Shown here: positions 1-11,748 of the stretch, piece after piece
Layout: every line of letters starts with the position of its first letter
How positions within the stretch are numbered: position 1 is the first letter of the stretch
DNA from: Luzula sylvatica
Taxonomy: Eukaryota > Streptophyta > Magnoliopsida > Poales > Juncaceae
Assembly: GCA_946800325.1 (NCBI GenBank)
Contig: OX326957.1
Span: forward strand, 49,595,307 to 49,659,306
DNA length: 64,000 nt
Reading direction: 5' to 3'
The notes under the pieces: model-generated
Databases searched by the model: none
The model's input: only the letters and a program-made list of their open reading frames with translations
What the model was told of the DNA's origin: nothing
Made by a program: the position numbers and the translations under genes

Positions 1-319
1 GAAGTAAAAAGACGAGAAATTACAATATAAAAAAAAAAAAAATCACACACCATTCATTCTAAAAAATCAGCAGTGAAACAATCACTCGAAAATTGGAGAC
101 CTTACGTAATTTTCGAATTGTTGCCATGCATATAAACAACAATTTAAGTTGAATTAACTAGCATGTCCATTTCTCATAATAAAATTAACTAATAACATGA
201 TAAAAAAAATTAACTAGTAACACGTTTCAGAATAAAACTAGCATGAAAAAAAATATCACAACGAATTAAACAATAACATGATAGATAAAATTAACATCTA
301 TATAGTACAAAGCTAGAAT
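1..319. other. AT-rich 3' flank of MIS12
   Basis: No gene is visible here. The stretch is AT-rich sequence downstream of the MIS12 stop codon (the gene reads leftward) and probably holds its 3' UTR and terminator region. No repeat or RNA gene was recognised. Confidence 0.5.
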
Positions 320-1718
320 TCAATTTTGCAATGCTTGTCCATTTCTCAGAATATCTTGCATTTGCTCGAGACCAGGTGACAGCTCTGTAAATTATCCACG
401 GAACTTACTAAGCTCATAATTATACAAATTAAAAAGTTTAAATTCATCACAAGTGTGGTAAAAATTATTAGGGTTTAGGGGTTTACCTTTGTCACGAGCC
501 TCAATTGGATCCTCAATTGAGCAAATTAGTCCAGATATAGAATTTTTAGTTTCAAGCTTTCTCTTGTGAAGTGTTGGGAATGTATTCATAGTATCTGCAT
601 ACCAAAGAAATTATTGAAGATTCAAGGGCATTTCTCCAAAATTAACAAATTTATTTTTCATGTATTTTGCACAGTACAAGCGTTTTTACCTTTATTTTGC
701 AAATCTCCAATGCTTTGATTTTTCACTTCGTGTAGTTTCGTTTGAAGTGTCGGTACTGTTCTCATAATATCTACATATACATATCACATAATTAATTATA
801 AAAGACTTTGTTAGGTACTTAAATGCATTTATTTACTTTGAAATGTTTCTCTCACGGAGTTATCCTCGAATATGCTTAGCGTCTCGGCAATGGATGCATC
901 AAAACCCGTGCTGAAATCAGACTCTTTTTCGAGTAAAGTCATCTCTCTCTGAAGCTCAACTTGTTCTCTTCCAGCCTGAATATAAAGCAAATTTCAAATC
1001 ATAAAGCTTCAATACAAACAAAAAGAAATTGAATTGAATTGAATCGAGTGGAATAAACTTACTAATTCAATCTTGGTTCTCAAGGAGTTCAACTCATTAT
1101 CGAGCATTGGGTCTGAAACATCTACTTCAAGTGATAAATCTTTAGACGATTCTTTCTGAAATACATTTTAGACATTTTAATGAAAATAATTAACACAAAG
1201 ATCAAACCTTTTAGCAGGAAATCAAAATTTAGAATTTGAAACGAACTTGTTTAGGGAGAGAAAGATCCTCAGGGATCCCAAAGACAGATTGAAGGCAATA
1301 CTTCTCCCAAATTCCCAATCTCTTATCAAGATCGCTTTTCAGCAAGGCTCTAATTGAATTGACACCCTAGAAGAAGCAATTGAGAAGAAGAACCATTTTT
1401 TTGTTGAGGCTAATTCACCAAAAAAGAAGCATTACAGGAGATATAAATCGTTAAAACTGTTACCTTGGCCAATGCTTCGGCTTTCTCTCCTTCTCCACTG
1501 CCAACGAGTTCCGAACTTATCCTAAAGAGCAATAAAAGAAATTTTAAATAGATCAAATGAAAAACCTCAAAGTGGTAAATCGAGATAACGAACTGGAGGA
1601 AGAAATCGACGGCGCCGTCGAAGACGTCGTCCACGGAGTTGAGGATTTGATTAACAAAGATCTCCGGGTTGAGGCCCAAAGCGCCGAACACTGTCTCCTT
1701 CTCACTCCTCTCCTCCAT
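320..1718 (-). CDS. MIS12: MIS12 kinetochore protein homolog (8 exons)
   Basis: Subunit of the MIS12/MIND complex, which links centromeric chromatin to the outer kinetochore in the nucleus. Exons read from the right: 1594-1718, 1464-1521, 1247-1366, 1063-1155, 837-975, 690-770, 487-594, 320-384. They total 789 nt and give about 262 aa, slightly longer than the roughly 240 aa of Arabidopsis MIS12. Family marks seen are the N-terminal LNPEIFVNQILNSVDDVFD segment, then LDKRLGIWEKYCL and a GIPEDLSLP stretch, followed by a coiled-coil-like C-terminal half. Every join has GT and AG, and the frame stays open. Exons 6 and 7 are similar to each other (TMNTFPTLHKRKL against IMRTVPTLQTKL), so the C terminus appears to carry a duplicated exon. 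The last exon, ending LSPGLEQMQDILRNGQALQN, is less certain. The gene is divergent from GTF2H2. Confidence 0.88.
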
Positions 1719-1918
1719 TTTCCTTCCGCTTTCCAGAGATTTTGAACGGGGGTTTTGCGAGAGCAGAACTCAAAGGCGGGAAATGAACTCAGCTTCTTTA
1801 GCGAAACCAGTTCCCGGATTTAATTCGGGTTTTACAATTTCGGGTTTGTAGTCCAAATATCGGGTATTCCTAAATCCTAATTCATAATCTGAGGTTCTAA
1901 ATTCCTGATTTTGAGATG
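1719..1918. promoter_or_regulatory. 5' region of MIS12
   Basis: Sequence directly upstream of the MIS12 start codon, ending where the Helitron-like repeat begins. It is the most likely site of the MIS12 5' UTR and core promoter. No distinct TATA box was identified. Confidence 0.35.
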
Positions 1919-2940
1919 AAATTAGGAGAATACTCGCGCTACGTGGCGAGGATGTTAATTATTTTTTCATTGTAATACAAAATACATATAAATAGAGAAA
2001 GTAATTTAATAAATAATATAAAAAATTAATTTAGCATAAACATAAATTTAAATTATTTTATATCATATGAAGTTTTTAGTTTTATATTTTTACAAATAAC
2101 ATTATTATTTGATAAATGTTTTCAAATTTAAGAAATTATTTCGATCGATAAACTTTTTTTATTTCTATTCTTTTAAAAAAAATAATATTAATTTTTTTTT
2201 ATTTGAAACACAAATATAATAAACTTAGTATTATATGGTATTAGTATAGTTATGATTTTTAATAATAAATATTAATATTGAAAATTCTACTATGTAAAAT
2301 GTAAATAAAATAATTAAATTTTTTTTTTTAAAAAATACACTTTTTGCATTGTATTTTGTACATAATATTTTACAAATTCAAATTATGGAAAATGATATGT
2401 ATGAACTATAATAATATGGATGTCAAAATAAAAAGAAAATTAATGCGGATATATTTGATGAATTTTTGAAATTAAAATTCTAAAAATAATACTACTATAT
2501 GTTGTATGTTCATAATATTACATATTAAGTTATTAGTATTTCATATATAAATTTTTCATCTTTAATTGGATTCACATTTGATCATATCATTTTATGTGAA
2601 GTAATAGATAATTGAATAAACTTAGTATCACATGAACCTAACCAATAATTCAATGATTACAAACAAAAGACACTCAAAAGACACTCAAATGATTACAAAC
2701 AAAAGACACTCAATAACCAATAGTCCACATCATTATTATATGATGATGTGGATTTCAAAAAATTCTTAAAACATAGCGTAAAATAAAAGACACTCAAATG
2801 ACTACAAACAAAAAATATTTATAAAAAATCAATGATTAATTAATGATCTAAAATTTGTCACATATCATAATTCAATAGTTAAAAAAAATGATGACGTGAC
2901 ACAAGAAAATTACATAAATTTTGATCCAAAATAAAGGGTG
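1919..2940. mobile_element. Helitron-like nonautonomous repeat, copy A
   Basis: Begins with a short GC palindrome (ACTCGCGCTACGTGGCGAG) set in AT-rich DNA, a look typical of plant Helitron 5' ends. It ends near a CCAAAATAA stretch. The same order of blocks recurs at 56335-57655: the GC palindrome, ATAATATGGAT followed by TCAAAATAAA, TTGATCAT, CATGAACCTAAC, CACATATCATAATC/T and the closing CCAAAATAAGGGG-like block. Two copies in one window show it is a dispersed repeat. The class call is inferred from the palindrome and from the absence of terminal inverted repeats. The exact ends are uncertain. Within it (2660-2800) a short unit, ACAAACAAAAGACACTCAA, is repeated. Confidence 0.5.
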
Positions 2941-3045
2941 AGTAAATTGCTTCATATTATCCCAGAAACCAATTCCGTTATTTACCTCATTATAGATTCA
3001 AAACTCGGGTTTGATAATTCAGACTATCATACTCGCCTCTTCTCG

Positions 3046-4542
3046 ATGTACGGCGGCGGATCGGTTACCGACGCAGCGACCTCCTCCGCGCCGTTTAAGG
3101 AGAAAAAGAACGTCGTAGGAGAAGAGGATGACGAGGAAGAAGAGAATACGGGGCGCGAAACCCAAGCTTGGGAACGAGCCTACGCCGATGATCGATCATG
3201 GGAAGATCTGCAAGAAGATGAAGCAGGCCTTCTCAGACCTATAGATACCAAAACCATAGTTCACGCTCAGTACAGAAAGCGCCTTCTTCTAGGATCCTCA
3301 ACCGGTTCTACTCCCGCCTCCAGGATTCAAAAAGGGCTAATTAGATATCTCTACGTCGTCATCGATTTGTCACGGGTATGTCTGTAATTTGTAAAGCTTT
3401 TCTTAATTTAAGAAGAAATAAGACATGATCAAAATGCAGGCAGCATCGGAGATGGATTACAGGCCGAGCAGGATGGCAGTAGTCGCGAAACACACAGAGG
3501 CATTCATCCGCGAATTCTTCGACCAAAACCCGTTAAGCCATATCGGGCTAATAACAATAAAAGACGGGCTGGCCCACAGGCTGACAGAAATAGGTGGCAG
3601 TCCAGAAGCCCAAATAAAAGCCTTGATGGGAAAGCTCGAGTGCTTCGGAGAAGCCTCGCTGCAAAACACACTCGAACTCGTACACGGATACCTCAACGAA
3701 ATCCCCTCTTATGGTCATAGAGAAGTTTTAATTCTCTACTCCGCGCTCAACACTTGCGACCCTGGGGACGTAATGGAGACGGTTAAGATGTGCAAAAAGG
3801 CGAAGATAAGGTGTTCGGTGATTGGTCTCTCCGCCGAAATATTCATTTGTAAATATTTATGCGAAGAGACTGGCGGACACTACACCATCGCCTTAGACGA
3901 GGTAGTTATCAAAATACGCAATTTATAAATACATTCAAAATTTCATTATCTTATTTTTTTAATCGCAGGGGCATTTTAGAGATTTGTTATGGGAGCACGC
4001 ACCGCCTCCACCGGCACTGGCAGAATACTCCGCGGCGAATTTAATAAAAATGGGGTTTCCTCAGAGAGGAGCCGAAGGAGTGGTGTCGATTTGTTCGTGT
4101 CACAAAGAACCGAAAATAGGAGGCGGTTATACTTGTCCTAGATGTAAAGTACGTGTGTGTGAACTGCCAACAGAATGTCGTACTTGCGGGTTGACTCTCG
4201 TTTCGTCTCCACATTTGGCTAGATCGTACCATCACTTGTTTCCTGTTGAGCCGTTCAACGAAGTGCCGCCACGTGGCGTTGTGGGACAGAGACTGCCTTC
4301 GAGTTGTTTTGGCTGCCAGCAGAGCCTTGTCGCTCAAGGTTAGCATTTTATTTTGCCTTTTAAGTTTTTTGGTTCGTGAAATATAATTATGGATTATTTT
4401 TTTGGTATTAGGAGGACAAACGATTTTGAGAGTGACTTGTCCAAATTGCAAACAGTATTTTTGTGTAGATTGTGATATTTATATTCATGAGAGTTTGCAT
4501 AATTGTCCTGGTTGTGAGAGCCGGCAAAATGAGGTCATGTAA
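3046..4542 (+). CDS. GTF2H2: General transcription factor IIH subunit 2 (p44/SSL1), 4 exons
   Basis: Core subunit of TFIIH. In known systems it contacts and regulates the XPD helicase in nucleotide excision repair and RNA polymerase II transcription. Exons 3046-3375, 3440-3901, 3969-4338 and 4412-4542 total 1293 nt, giving about 430 aa against roughly 420 in Arabidopsis. Seen in order: an acidic N terminus (EEDDEEEE), the conserved [18 protein letters not shown] segment, a vWA-like Ssl1 domain (from [18 protein letters not shown] to the [12 protein letters not shown] region), LIKMGFPQR, and cysteine clusters ([19 protein letters not shown], then CRTCG, CFGCQ). A C-terminal RING-like finger ([13 protein letters not shown] and CPGC) follows. 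The chosen start is the first in-frame ATG that gives an acidic N terminus like the family. The extension running back to 2938 has no family support. Confidence 0.93.
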
Positions 4543-5010
4543 CTTACTATTTATTTATCAATAAATAGGTTTATAGAGGTAGTAACCATATATTCAATAT
4601 ATTTATCATTTGTCGATTTGGACTAAGCTTTATTGAACGTGGAAATTTGTTGTGACGTTGTTGCTCATCCTAAATTTATTTTTCTCAAATTTTGTTGAGT
4701 GTGTATTTCATTATTGAACTATAGTTATATGTAATTTGCAAAATTTTATTTATATTATAAGAGATAGAAGAATTATTGTCATGTACTTTGCGTACTGTGT
4801 TTAATGTGCGTATTGTTGAGGTGAGACTGATTCTTCGTAGGGATTTCTGCGAAATTTCCAGAAAAGTATTCTTAATGTTGTTTATATATTTAAGGAAAAC
4901 ACATCAATGAAGCAAACATCTTATTATATATATTTTTTCGTCTGTTAATCTGTATTCTTCGCGGACTAAAGAACCAATCAAAGGAAGCAACTTATTTTTG
5001 TAGGAACATA
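4543..5010. other. 3' flank of GTF2H2
   Basis: AT-rich sequence after the GTF2H2 stop, ending at the target duplication of the fold-back element. It probably holds the 3' UTR. No gene or recognised repeat was seen. Confidence 0.4.
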
Positions 5011-8000
5011 TAAAAAATAGGGACAATTACTTTTGTATCCTTACTAAACTCATAAATAACATATTTATCCCTCTTAAACTAAAAATATCAAATATATCCT
5101 TACTAAATCATGTTAATATCAAATTTATCCAAAATTTACAATTTGGTTAAATTTAACAGATTTTTTTTAACAATGGACTAATTTACCCCTCAACTAATCC
5201 TCAAATCCAATAACACAATTGAAACCCGAAACCCAATAACATTAATCCTAAACCCAATAACATTAAACTGGTTACTATACCAGTGAAATCTAATTGAAAT
5301 CATGGTCTTGGTCTCCTCACGATGTCCATCCTTCTCTCACGATCTCCATGCTCATTGCAAAAAAAAACCTAGCCGCAAAGTGTGAAGAGAAAAGGGAGGC
5401 GATTGTTAATTCTTTGTGCAGGAAAGAGGCGATTCTTCCTTGGCGACGGAAAACTTGACGAAACCCTAGCTCTAGATGCACAAAGTACGGGCGTTGCTCT
5501 CCAGCAAATGTGAGTTTTTTTTCATTTTTGTTCGATTTTTGTTCGAATCTTCTGCAATTTTGATATTTCTTTTTTATGGCTTCGTTCGATTAATGTTCAG
5601 GTTCATTTTTGATACTTTCTCCCTTTCGTTGTTGTGTTTGCTTGGTGATTTCATTATGAGCAAGTCTAAGTTACTGGTATTGCAGTTCCACACCTTTTTT
5701 TATATTTTCCTTTTTTTGATTCTTCTTTCTCCCATAATCAATTATGATTATTTTATCGCTAAATAATTATGTTTTTTAACTGAAATTAGTATTTTCCTAA
5801 CTGAATTCTGTGTTTTTAAGTGAATTAAGGATTTTAACTGGTTATTAGGTATTTTTTCTAGGTGAAATTTCCGATTTTCATATTTATAATTGTCATAATC
5901 ATATTTATTTGCGTATGAAAGCCTGATATGAGTATGAATTGTCAATTTTCATAGTTATTTCAATCAATTGTAATCTAATTATTTCATTATAGTCTAGAAA
6001 ATAGTAAATTTAATGGAAGGGATATGAATCATACTAACATTGTACATTAATTCCAAATTATTCCCTTCTCACAAAATTATTCACATGGAAATCAAAAATC
6101 AGCTAGTTACATGTCTTATTTTTTTTTTTATGGACTAAACTGAAAAAAAATCAAAAAAATATATTCTAACATTTGTTATGTGATTTTGGGTGTAGAGTGA
6201 AGGTAATCAAGGAACCGGCACCGCATACATACAAAACAAGATGCTGGCTTGGCTTTGGAATGAGAATTTTAATTTGTGCTGATTATAATCAATGTATATT
6301 TAGATTTAGGATTTAGGATAAAATATGGGTTACGGACTCAAATTTATTTGAGTTTTAGTATGTGTATTTGTATGAATGTGCGGTTTCGATTAAATTGGAT
6401 GTATATGTTTGTCTCATGGACTAAAGCAATACCGTACCGATTCAAGCGAAATGTATATGAGTTGGTTTGAAATGTAATTTTGGTATTTGAAATGGATGTA
6501 TATGAATTATGAATTGAAATGTAATTTTGGTACTATACCGTACCGATTCACCGGAGGATGTGTGTTAGTCTTTTTTCTTTCTCAAGTTGAGTTTTGCAAG
6601 TTTGTTAATAGGATATGAAATCCTGGAAAAGTTGTTCTATTATTTCTAGTAAGCTCTGTTTTAAAAAAAAATTGCTTCTTTCCTCAAAAGTCAATCGTGC
6701 TCATTTTAACAAACTTACTCGTACACATTCCTCTTGAATCGGTACGGTACCGTTCGTCCATCAGACAAACATATATATCCATCTTAATTGAAAATAACAT
6801 AAAATTGATATAATTCTCAGATCTCGCACATTCATACACGCACATATTCAAGCTGAAATAAAATTCGAGTCCAAAACTTATATTTTATGCTAAATTCTAA
6901 ATCTAAAAACACACTGATTATAAACAAATTCAAATTCTCATTCCAGCGCCAAGCGAGCATCTTGTTGTGTGCATGCATGCGGTGCCGGTTCCATGATTAG
7001 CTTCACTCTACACCTAAAAATTAAAATCACATAAAAGATATTAGAAAATATTTTTTTATTTTTTCAGTTAAGTCCATAAAAAAGAAAGAATTTGGCATGT
7101 AACTAGTTGATTTTGGATTTTCATGTGAATAATTTTGTGAGAAGCGAATAATTTGGAATTAATGTACAATGTTAGTATGATTCATATCCCTTCCAGATTA
7201 ATTATTTTCTAGACTATAATGACATAATTAGATTACAAATGATTGAAATAACTATGAACATTGGCAATTCATACTCATATCAAGCTTTCGTACGCAAATA
7301 AATATGAATATGAAAATTATAAATATGAAAATCGGAAATTTCAAAAATGTTATGAGATTAAATATGAAACATTGTCATTAGTGCTTCGATTGCAAAATCC
7401 TGTACATCAATTTTGGAGATAAAACGTTATGAGATTAAGAAAATAATTATAAAGATAATATAACAATAAAAGGAAAATATCAAAAAAGAGGTGTGGAACT
7501 GCAATACCAGTAACTTAGACTTGCTCATAATGAAATCACCAAGCAAACACAACAACGAAAGGGAGAAAGTATCAAAAATGAACCTGAACATTAATCGAAC
7601 GAAGCCATAAAAAAGAAATATCAAAATTGCAGAAGATTCGAACAAAAATCGAACAAAAATGAAAAAAACTCACATTTGCTGGAGAGCAATGCCCGTACTT
7701 TGTGCATCTAGAGCTAGGGTTTCGTCAAGTTTTCGGTCGCCAAGGAAGAATCGCCTCTTTCCTGCACAAAGAATTAAGAATCGCCTCCCTTTTCTCTTCA
7801 CACCTTGCGGCTAGGGTTTTTTTTGCAATGAGCATGGAGATCGTGAGAGAAGGATGGACATCGTGAGGAGAGACAGACCATGGTTTCAATTAGATTTCAC
7901 TGGTATAGTAACCAGTTTAATGTTATTGGGTTTAGGATTAATGTTATTGGGTTTCGGGTTTCAATTGTGTTATTGGATTTGAGGATTAGTTGAGGGGTAA

Positions 8001-8173
8001 ATTAGTCCATTGTCAAAAAAAATCTGTTAAATTTAACCAAATTGTAGATTTTGGATAAATTTGATATTAACATGATTTGGTAAGGATATATTTGATATTT
8101 TTAGTTTAAGAGGGATAAATATGTTATTTATGAGTTTAGTAAGGATACAAAAGTAATTTGTCCCTAAAAAATA
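5011..8173. mobile_element. Mutator-like fold-back element with 9-bp target duplication
   Basis: The element proper is 5020-8164 and starts GGGACAATTACTTTTGTATCC. The same sequence, inverted, ends it. A perfect 9-bp direct repeat TAAAAAATA flanks it (5011-5019 and 8165-8173). Nine-bp duplications are typical of Mutator-like elements. The two arms match almost to the centre, roughly 5020-6455 against 6716-8164, leaving a spacer of about 260 bp. No transposase is visible, so it is nonautonomous. Each arm carries an exon-like piece around 5440-5510 (inverted at 7670-7745), with AAACCCTAGC, a short reading frame starting MHKVRALLSSK and a GTGAGT donor-like site, which looks like captured host sequence. 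An RNA made across the element would form a long hairpin. Confidence 0.85.
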
Positions 8174-8571
8174 ATATGAATTGACTTTGTTAACTACAGA
8201 AGAAACAAAATTATAATAATTCTTAGAAAAATACACAGAAAGTAGAGGACGGCTATGTTTCGTGTTGTTTCTTCTTATTAGACGATTACGAAAGACAATT
8301 AAGAAATCATGACATAATTTATAAAGTTGACATGATCAAGGAAATTAGCTATTTATTGAGGCAAAGGCTAACGAATCCAGACAGGGCATATTGAAGAAAA
8401 TCTCCTTTTGAAAGGTGAGTAGTAGTTCAAACTTTTCGACTTTTCGAGTTCGCAAGAAACCTTTTCTCTTGCTCCCAAAGTGTAAATGTTTGATTGATTT
8501 ACCTTAATCATATAAACAAACATTCAGTACTAATTTTTAGGTCGTATCTGCGCAGAACATATTGTTGTGCA
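8174..8571. promoter_or_regulatory. Upstream region of the vWA gene
   Basis: Short gene-free stretch between the fold-back element and the vWA gene, probably promoter and 5' UTR. A TTTTTAG/GTCG site near 8540 could be an acceptor of a leader intron. The fold-back element ends only about 400 bp before the predicted start codon. Confidence 0.35.
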
Positions 8572-11500
8572 ATGGGAACAATAAAGATGAAGTTAGAGCC
8601 TGAACACGAAGCCATTTCGCAAAACTCCTATCAAGATTTCACCGTTTTAATCAACCTAAATGGCGCGCTCTCCGACTCATCGAAAACACACCGTCAACCT
8701 TTGGATCTAGTCGCGGTACTCGACGTGAGTTCAAGTATGGGAGGACGCCGCCTTCCCTTACTCAAAAAGTCCATGAATTTTATAATACAAAATCTTACTA
8801 GTTCTGATCGACTCTCGGTTATTTCATTCTCTAAGAACGCAACCCGAAACTTGCCTCTCTGCGCTATGAACCAAACAAATCAAACCCTTGCAATAAACGC
8901 AGTGAATTCGTTACAACCAGAATTAAGAACAAATATCGCAGCTGGCCTCAGGGAGGCGGTTGAGACGTTTAGGGGGGATCAAATGATAACTAATGCAGTG
9001 CGCAATATTATTTTATTCTCGGATGGGGTTGATAACGAAACTCTTAGGGGTGACGCCTCAAAGAACTATGATCTCCTTATTACAAAATCTATTCGGAAGA
9101 GGGAATGGATTAGTGATCAAGACCGTATTGTTATACATACGTTTGGGTTTGGTTCTGATCACGATGCGAATGCGTTAGCCTGGATTGCAGGGCAGTCTGG
9201 TGGGACCTTTTCTTTCATCGAGAGTGGAGATAAGATTCAAGATTCATTTGATTTTTGCGTTGGGGGACTCATTAGCATCGTCGCGAAAGATATACTACTT
9301 ACCGTGAAGTGCAATAGCGAGGTCCGTTTGTCATCGATTGAATCGGGAAGCTATTTAGTCCAGCAGTCTGAGGATCGCGCATTGCTTTACGCAGAGGATT
9401 TGTATGGGGATGAAGAGAGACGCTTCGTGGTCCGTGTCCATGTCCCCCAAGCGAGAGGCTTGAGTAATGAAACGACTGAGCTTTTGGGAGTCAAATGCAA
9501 GTACATGGATACGGTGAGCAATAGTATTAGATCTGAGGCGCAAGATGTGAGTGTTCGGCGGCCCATATTGCCTCCTTTAAATAAAACAGGATCTACTGTT
9601 GTAAACTCAGAGATCATTCGTTTCCAAGTCGGGAAAGCTCTGGAAAGTGCAAGAGACTCCGCAGAGAGGTAGAAAAAAACACTAAGTACCTGTTCGGCAG
9701 ACCTGGAATAAGGAATTAAGATGGATTAACCCATTTTCTTCCACCGAACATCCCTAGAATAAATTGGTTTAAGCGGTTGGAAAATGGAATAACTCTCTTC
9801 CATGGTCCCCATGGAATTACACTCTTCCAAAGAATAGAGCACAATTTAGGACCAAAATACCCTTTTTTATTCCATCTTCAAGCTGACGTGGCTAATAAAA
9901 ATATTTTTTACTCTCTCTTTCCTTCTTCATCAGATTCCTCCTCTTCACCACAAAACCAACCTCCAAGTAAAATCTCTAACCTAGATCCGGTGATTCACCG
10001 GTCTTATCATTCATCTAATTATTGCAAATAAATCTACTTATTTTTATCTCTCTAAAGACATCCATGATCACTATCTTTCTACCTGTTTCGATTCATCTCA
10101 TTTTTCGCAGCAGGAAACAACAAATGGAGTAAGTTTTAATTCAGAAAACTCAGTTTTTTAATTGATTCTGTTTCTTAACCAATTTATTTTGCCGATTTCA
10201 GCAACACTATTCAGATTTGTATTTCTCCAAACACATGACACAAATAGTTCCTTTATTCATTTATATATTTGTTTATTTGTTCCAAATTCGTGATTGGGTA
10301 CCAGCACTAGCAGGGTATGGTACCAATTTAACTGTCTTGTTGTTTGATATTTTTTATCTTGAACAATCAGTTGCACTTATTTCCTCATAGAACATGATTG
10401 TATATAAAATAAGAAATGCATGTATATATCAGTAGGTGCTAATTGTTACTTAATTTGATAGTTAATTGATGCTGAATTGGTGGAGTATAGATTCTGGAAA
10501 TTCAAAAGACAAATTAGCTTTCACATGGTGTCAATTTTTGGCTGCTCATAGCTTGATCGGTGCAAATTGCAATTAATGAATTGATTCTTTATTTGAGAAA
10601 TTAGTGCTTAATGTTTGGTAAGAATTATGTTTTTTGTAACATATATGATTTTGGATAATGCAGTTTATATTTTATAACTAGAATAGTTCGGCAGAAATTA
10701 ATTAGTTGTTTTCTAATGATGAATAATTTGAATTTTGCTACATTCTATTTCATATCTTTAATTTTCATCAATTATACAGTGGACAAGGGGAATATTTGGC
10801 TGACGGTTATTGAGGATACTGCTATGAACATGTATAATTGATCGATACTTCCAGCTTCTTAACGGGCAAAGACAATATTGCTATTCACAAGGACAAAATA
10901 TGGGTAATGGCTTCTTTTCTTAACGGGCATGATTCGCATCGGCACGTCATTTGTCAGTCCATTCTTCAAGATAAGTTTTGAAAAGAAAAAAAAGACGAGA
11001 AATTTTCGATTAAATGCGTCAACATATGATGAAATTGGTACGGGTCAAGAAACATCTGATTAATTGTTTTCTGTTTTTATAAATGAAAATTATAATTTTG
11101 AGTTTTTGTTTACATAATATACATATAAACCGATTTTATATGTTAATTGTTAACATATGAGTTATTTTGATAATTTTATTTACATGATGTATGTAAATGA
11201 AAAGAAACTTTGAAACATGAAATTTTATAAATGAGAATTAAAAATATGGGTAGTTTGGTCATTTGTTATTTTTCAATCATTTTATTCCATCTTCTTAATC
11301 AATTTACATTACCGAACACACATGGAATAAAATGGAATTGTTGACTAGTCCTTCTTCCATTATTCCTCTATTCCATGTGTAGCCGAACGGGCCCTAAATA
11401 TATATTTCACAAATCATATTTGTATTGTTTATATGAATCTAGTATATTATCAATAGGGGGTTATATGGTGAGGCCGTGGAGAGATTAGCTAAAGCTAATG

Positions 11501-11748
11501 AACTGACAAAGTCAAATAGTCAGAACGAAGAAATGACGCGATTAAGTTCAATGTTACAACGAATGCAAATAAATGTGGCTAATGCGGAGACGTACGAAAG
11601 AACAGGGAGGGCTTATCTAGTATCTGAGCTAAGCTCGCAGAGGAGTCAGAGATCGTCGAGCAGTAGCCAAAGCTTTGGGCGGACCCGTAGCAGTATTGAT
11701 ATGGTCGACCAAAGTCATGATCAAGTACTACCCAGGTACCATGCATAA
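8572..11748 (+). CDS. vWA domain-containing protein (ITIH/WAV3-like family), 2 exons
   Basis: Exons 8572-9668 and 11457-11748 join in frame to 1389 nt, about 462 aa. The N-terminal part opens with a KMKLEPEHEAI strand, then a von Willebrand factor A domain with the metal-binding MIDAS motif DVSSS (DxSxS) in LDLVAVLDVSSSMGG. TNIAAGLREAVE and ILFSDGVDN follow at the expected MIDAS loop spacing. After it come a beta-rich segment and a helical C terminus rich in Ser and Arg. Plant relatives often carry an N-terminal RING finger and act as ubiquitin ligases (WAV3 group). No RING is visible here, so ligase activity is not supported. ATG 8572 was taken as the start, though the frame is open back to 8494. 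The CCCAG/GTACC site near the end could allow an alternative 3' end. The intron contains a transposon. Confidence 0.82.
9683..11397. mobile_element. PIF/Harbinger-like DNA transposon inside the vWA intron
   Basis: The ends are related inverted repeats: GTACCTGTTCGGCAGACC on the left, and the complement of a sequence reading GGGCCCGTTCGGCTACAC on the right. The 3-bp sequence TAA flanks both ends (9683-9685 and 11395-11397). A TAA duplication and a GGGCCCGTTCGGC end fit PIF/Harbinger (Tourist) elements. A hAT origin is possible if the true duplication is longer. No transposase frame is visible in the 1.7 kb interior. A related left-end fragment lies at 30675-30900. Confidence 0.7.

Noticed and set aside
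1557..1851. Plus-strand frames overlapping MIS12 exon 1
   Set aside because: Opposite-strand shadows of a well supported exon.
2938..3045. Upstream extension of the first GTF2H2 exon
   Set aside because: No family similarity. The ATG at 3046 gives the expected acidic N terminus.
5476..5766. 96-aa hydrophobic frame that could be a membrane protein
   Set aside because: Lies in an arm of the fold-back element. Beyond the exon-like start it runs into T-rich DNA that gives Phe/Leu by composition, and the inverted copy is broken.
9777..10031. 84-aa frame in the vWA intron as a transposase remnant
   Set aside because: No DDE or other transposase motif. It is low-complexity Ser/Pro sequence.
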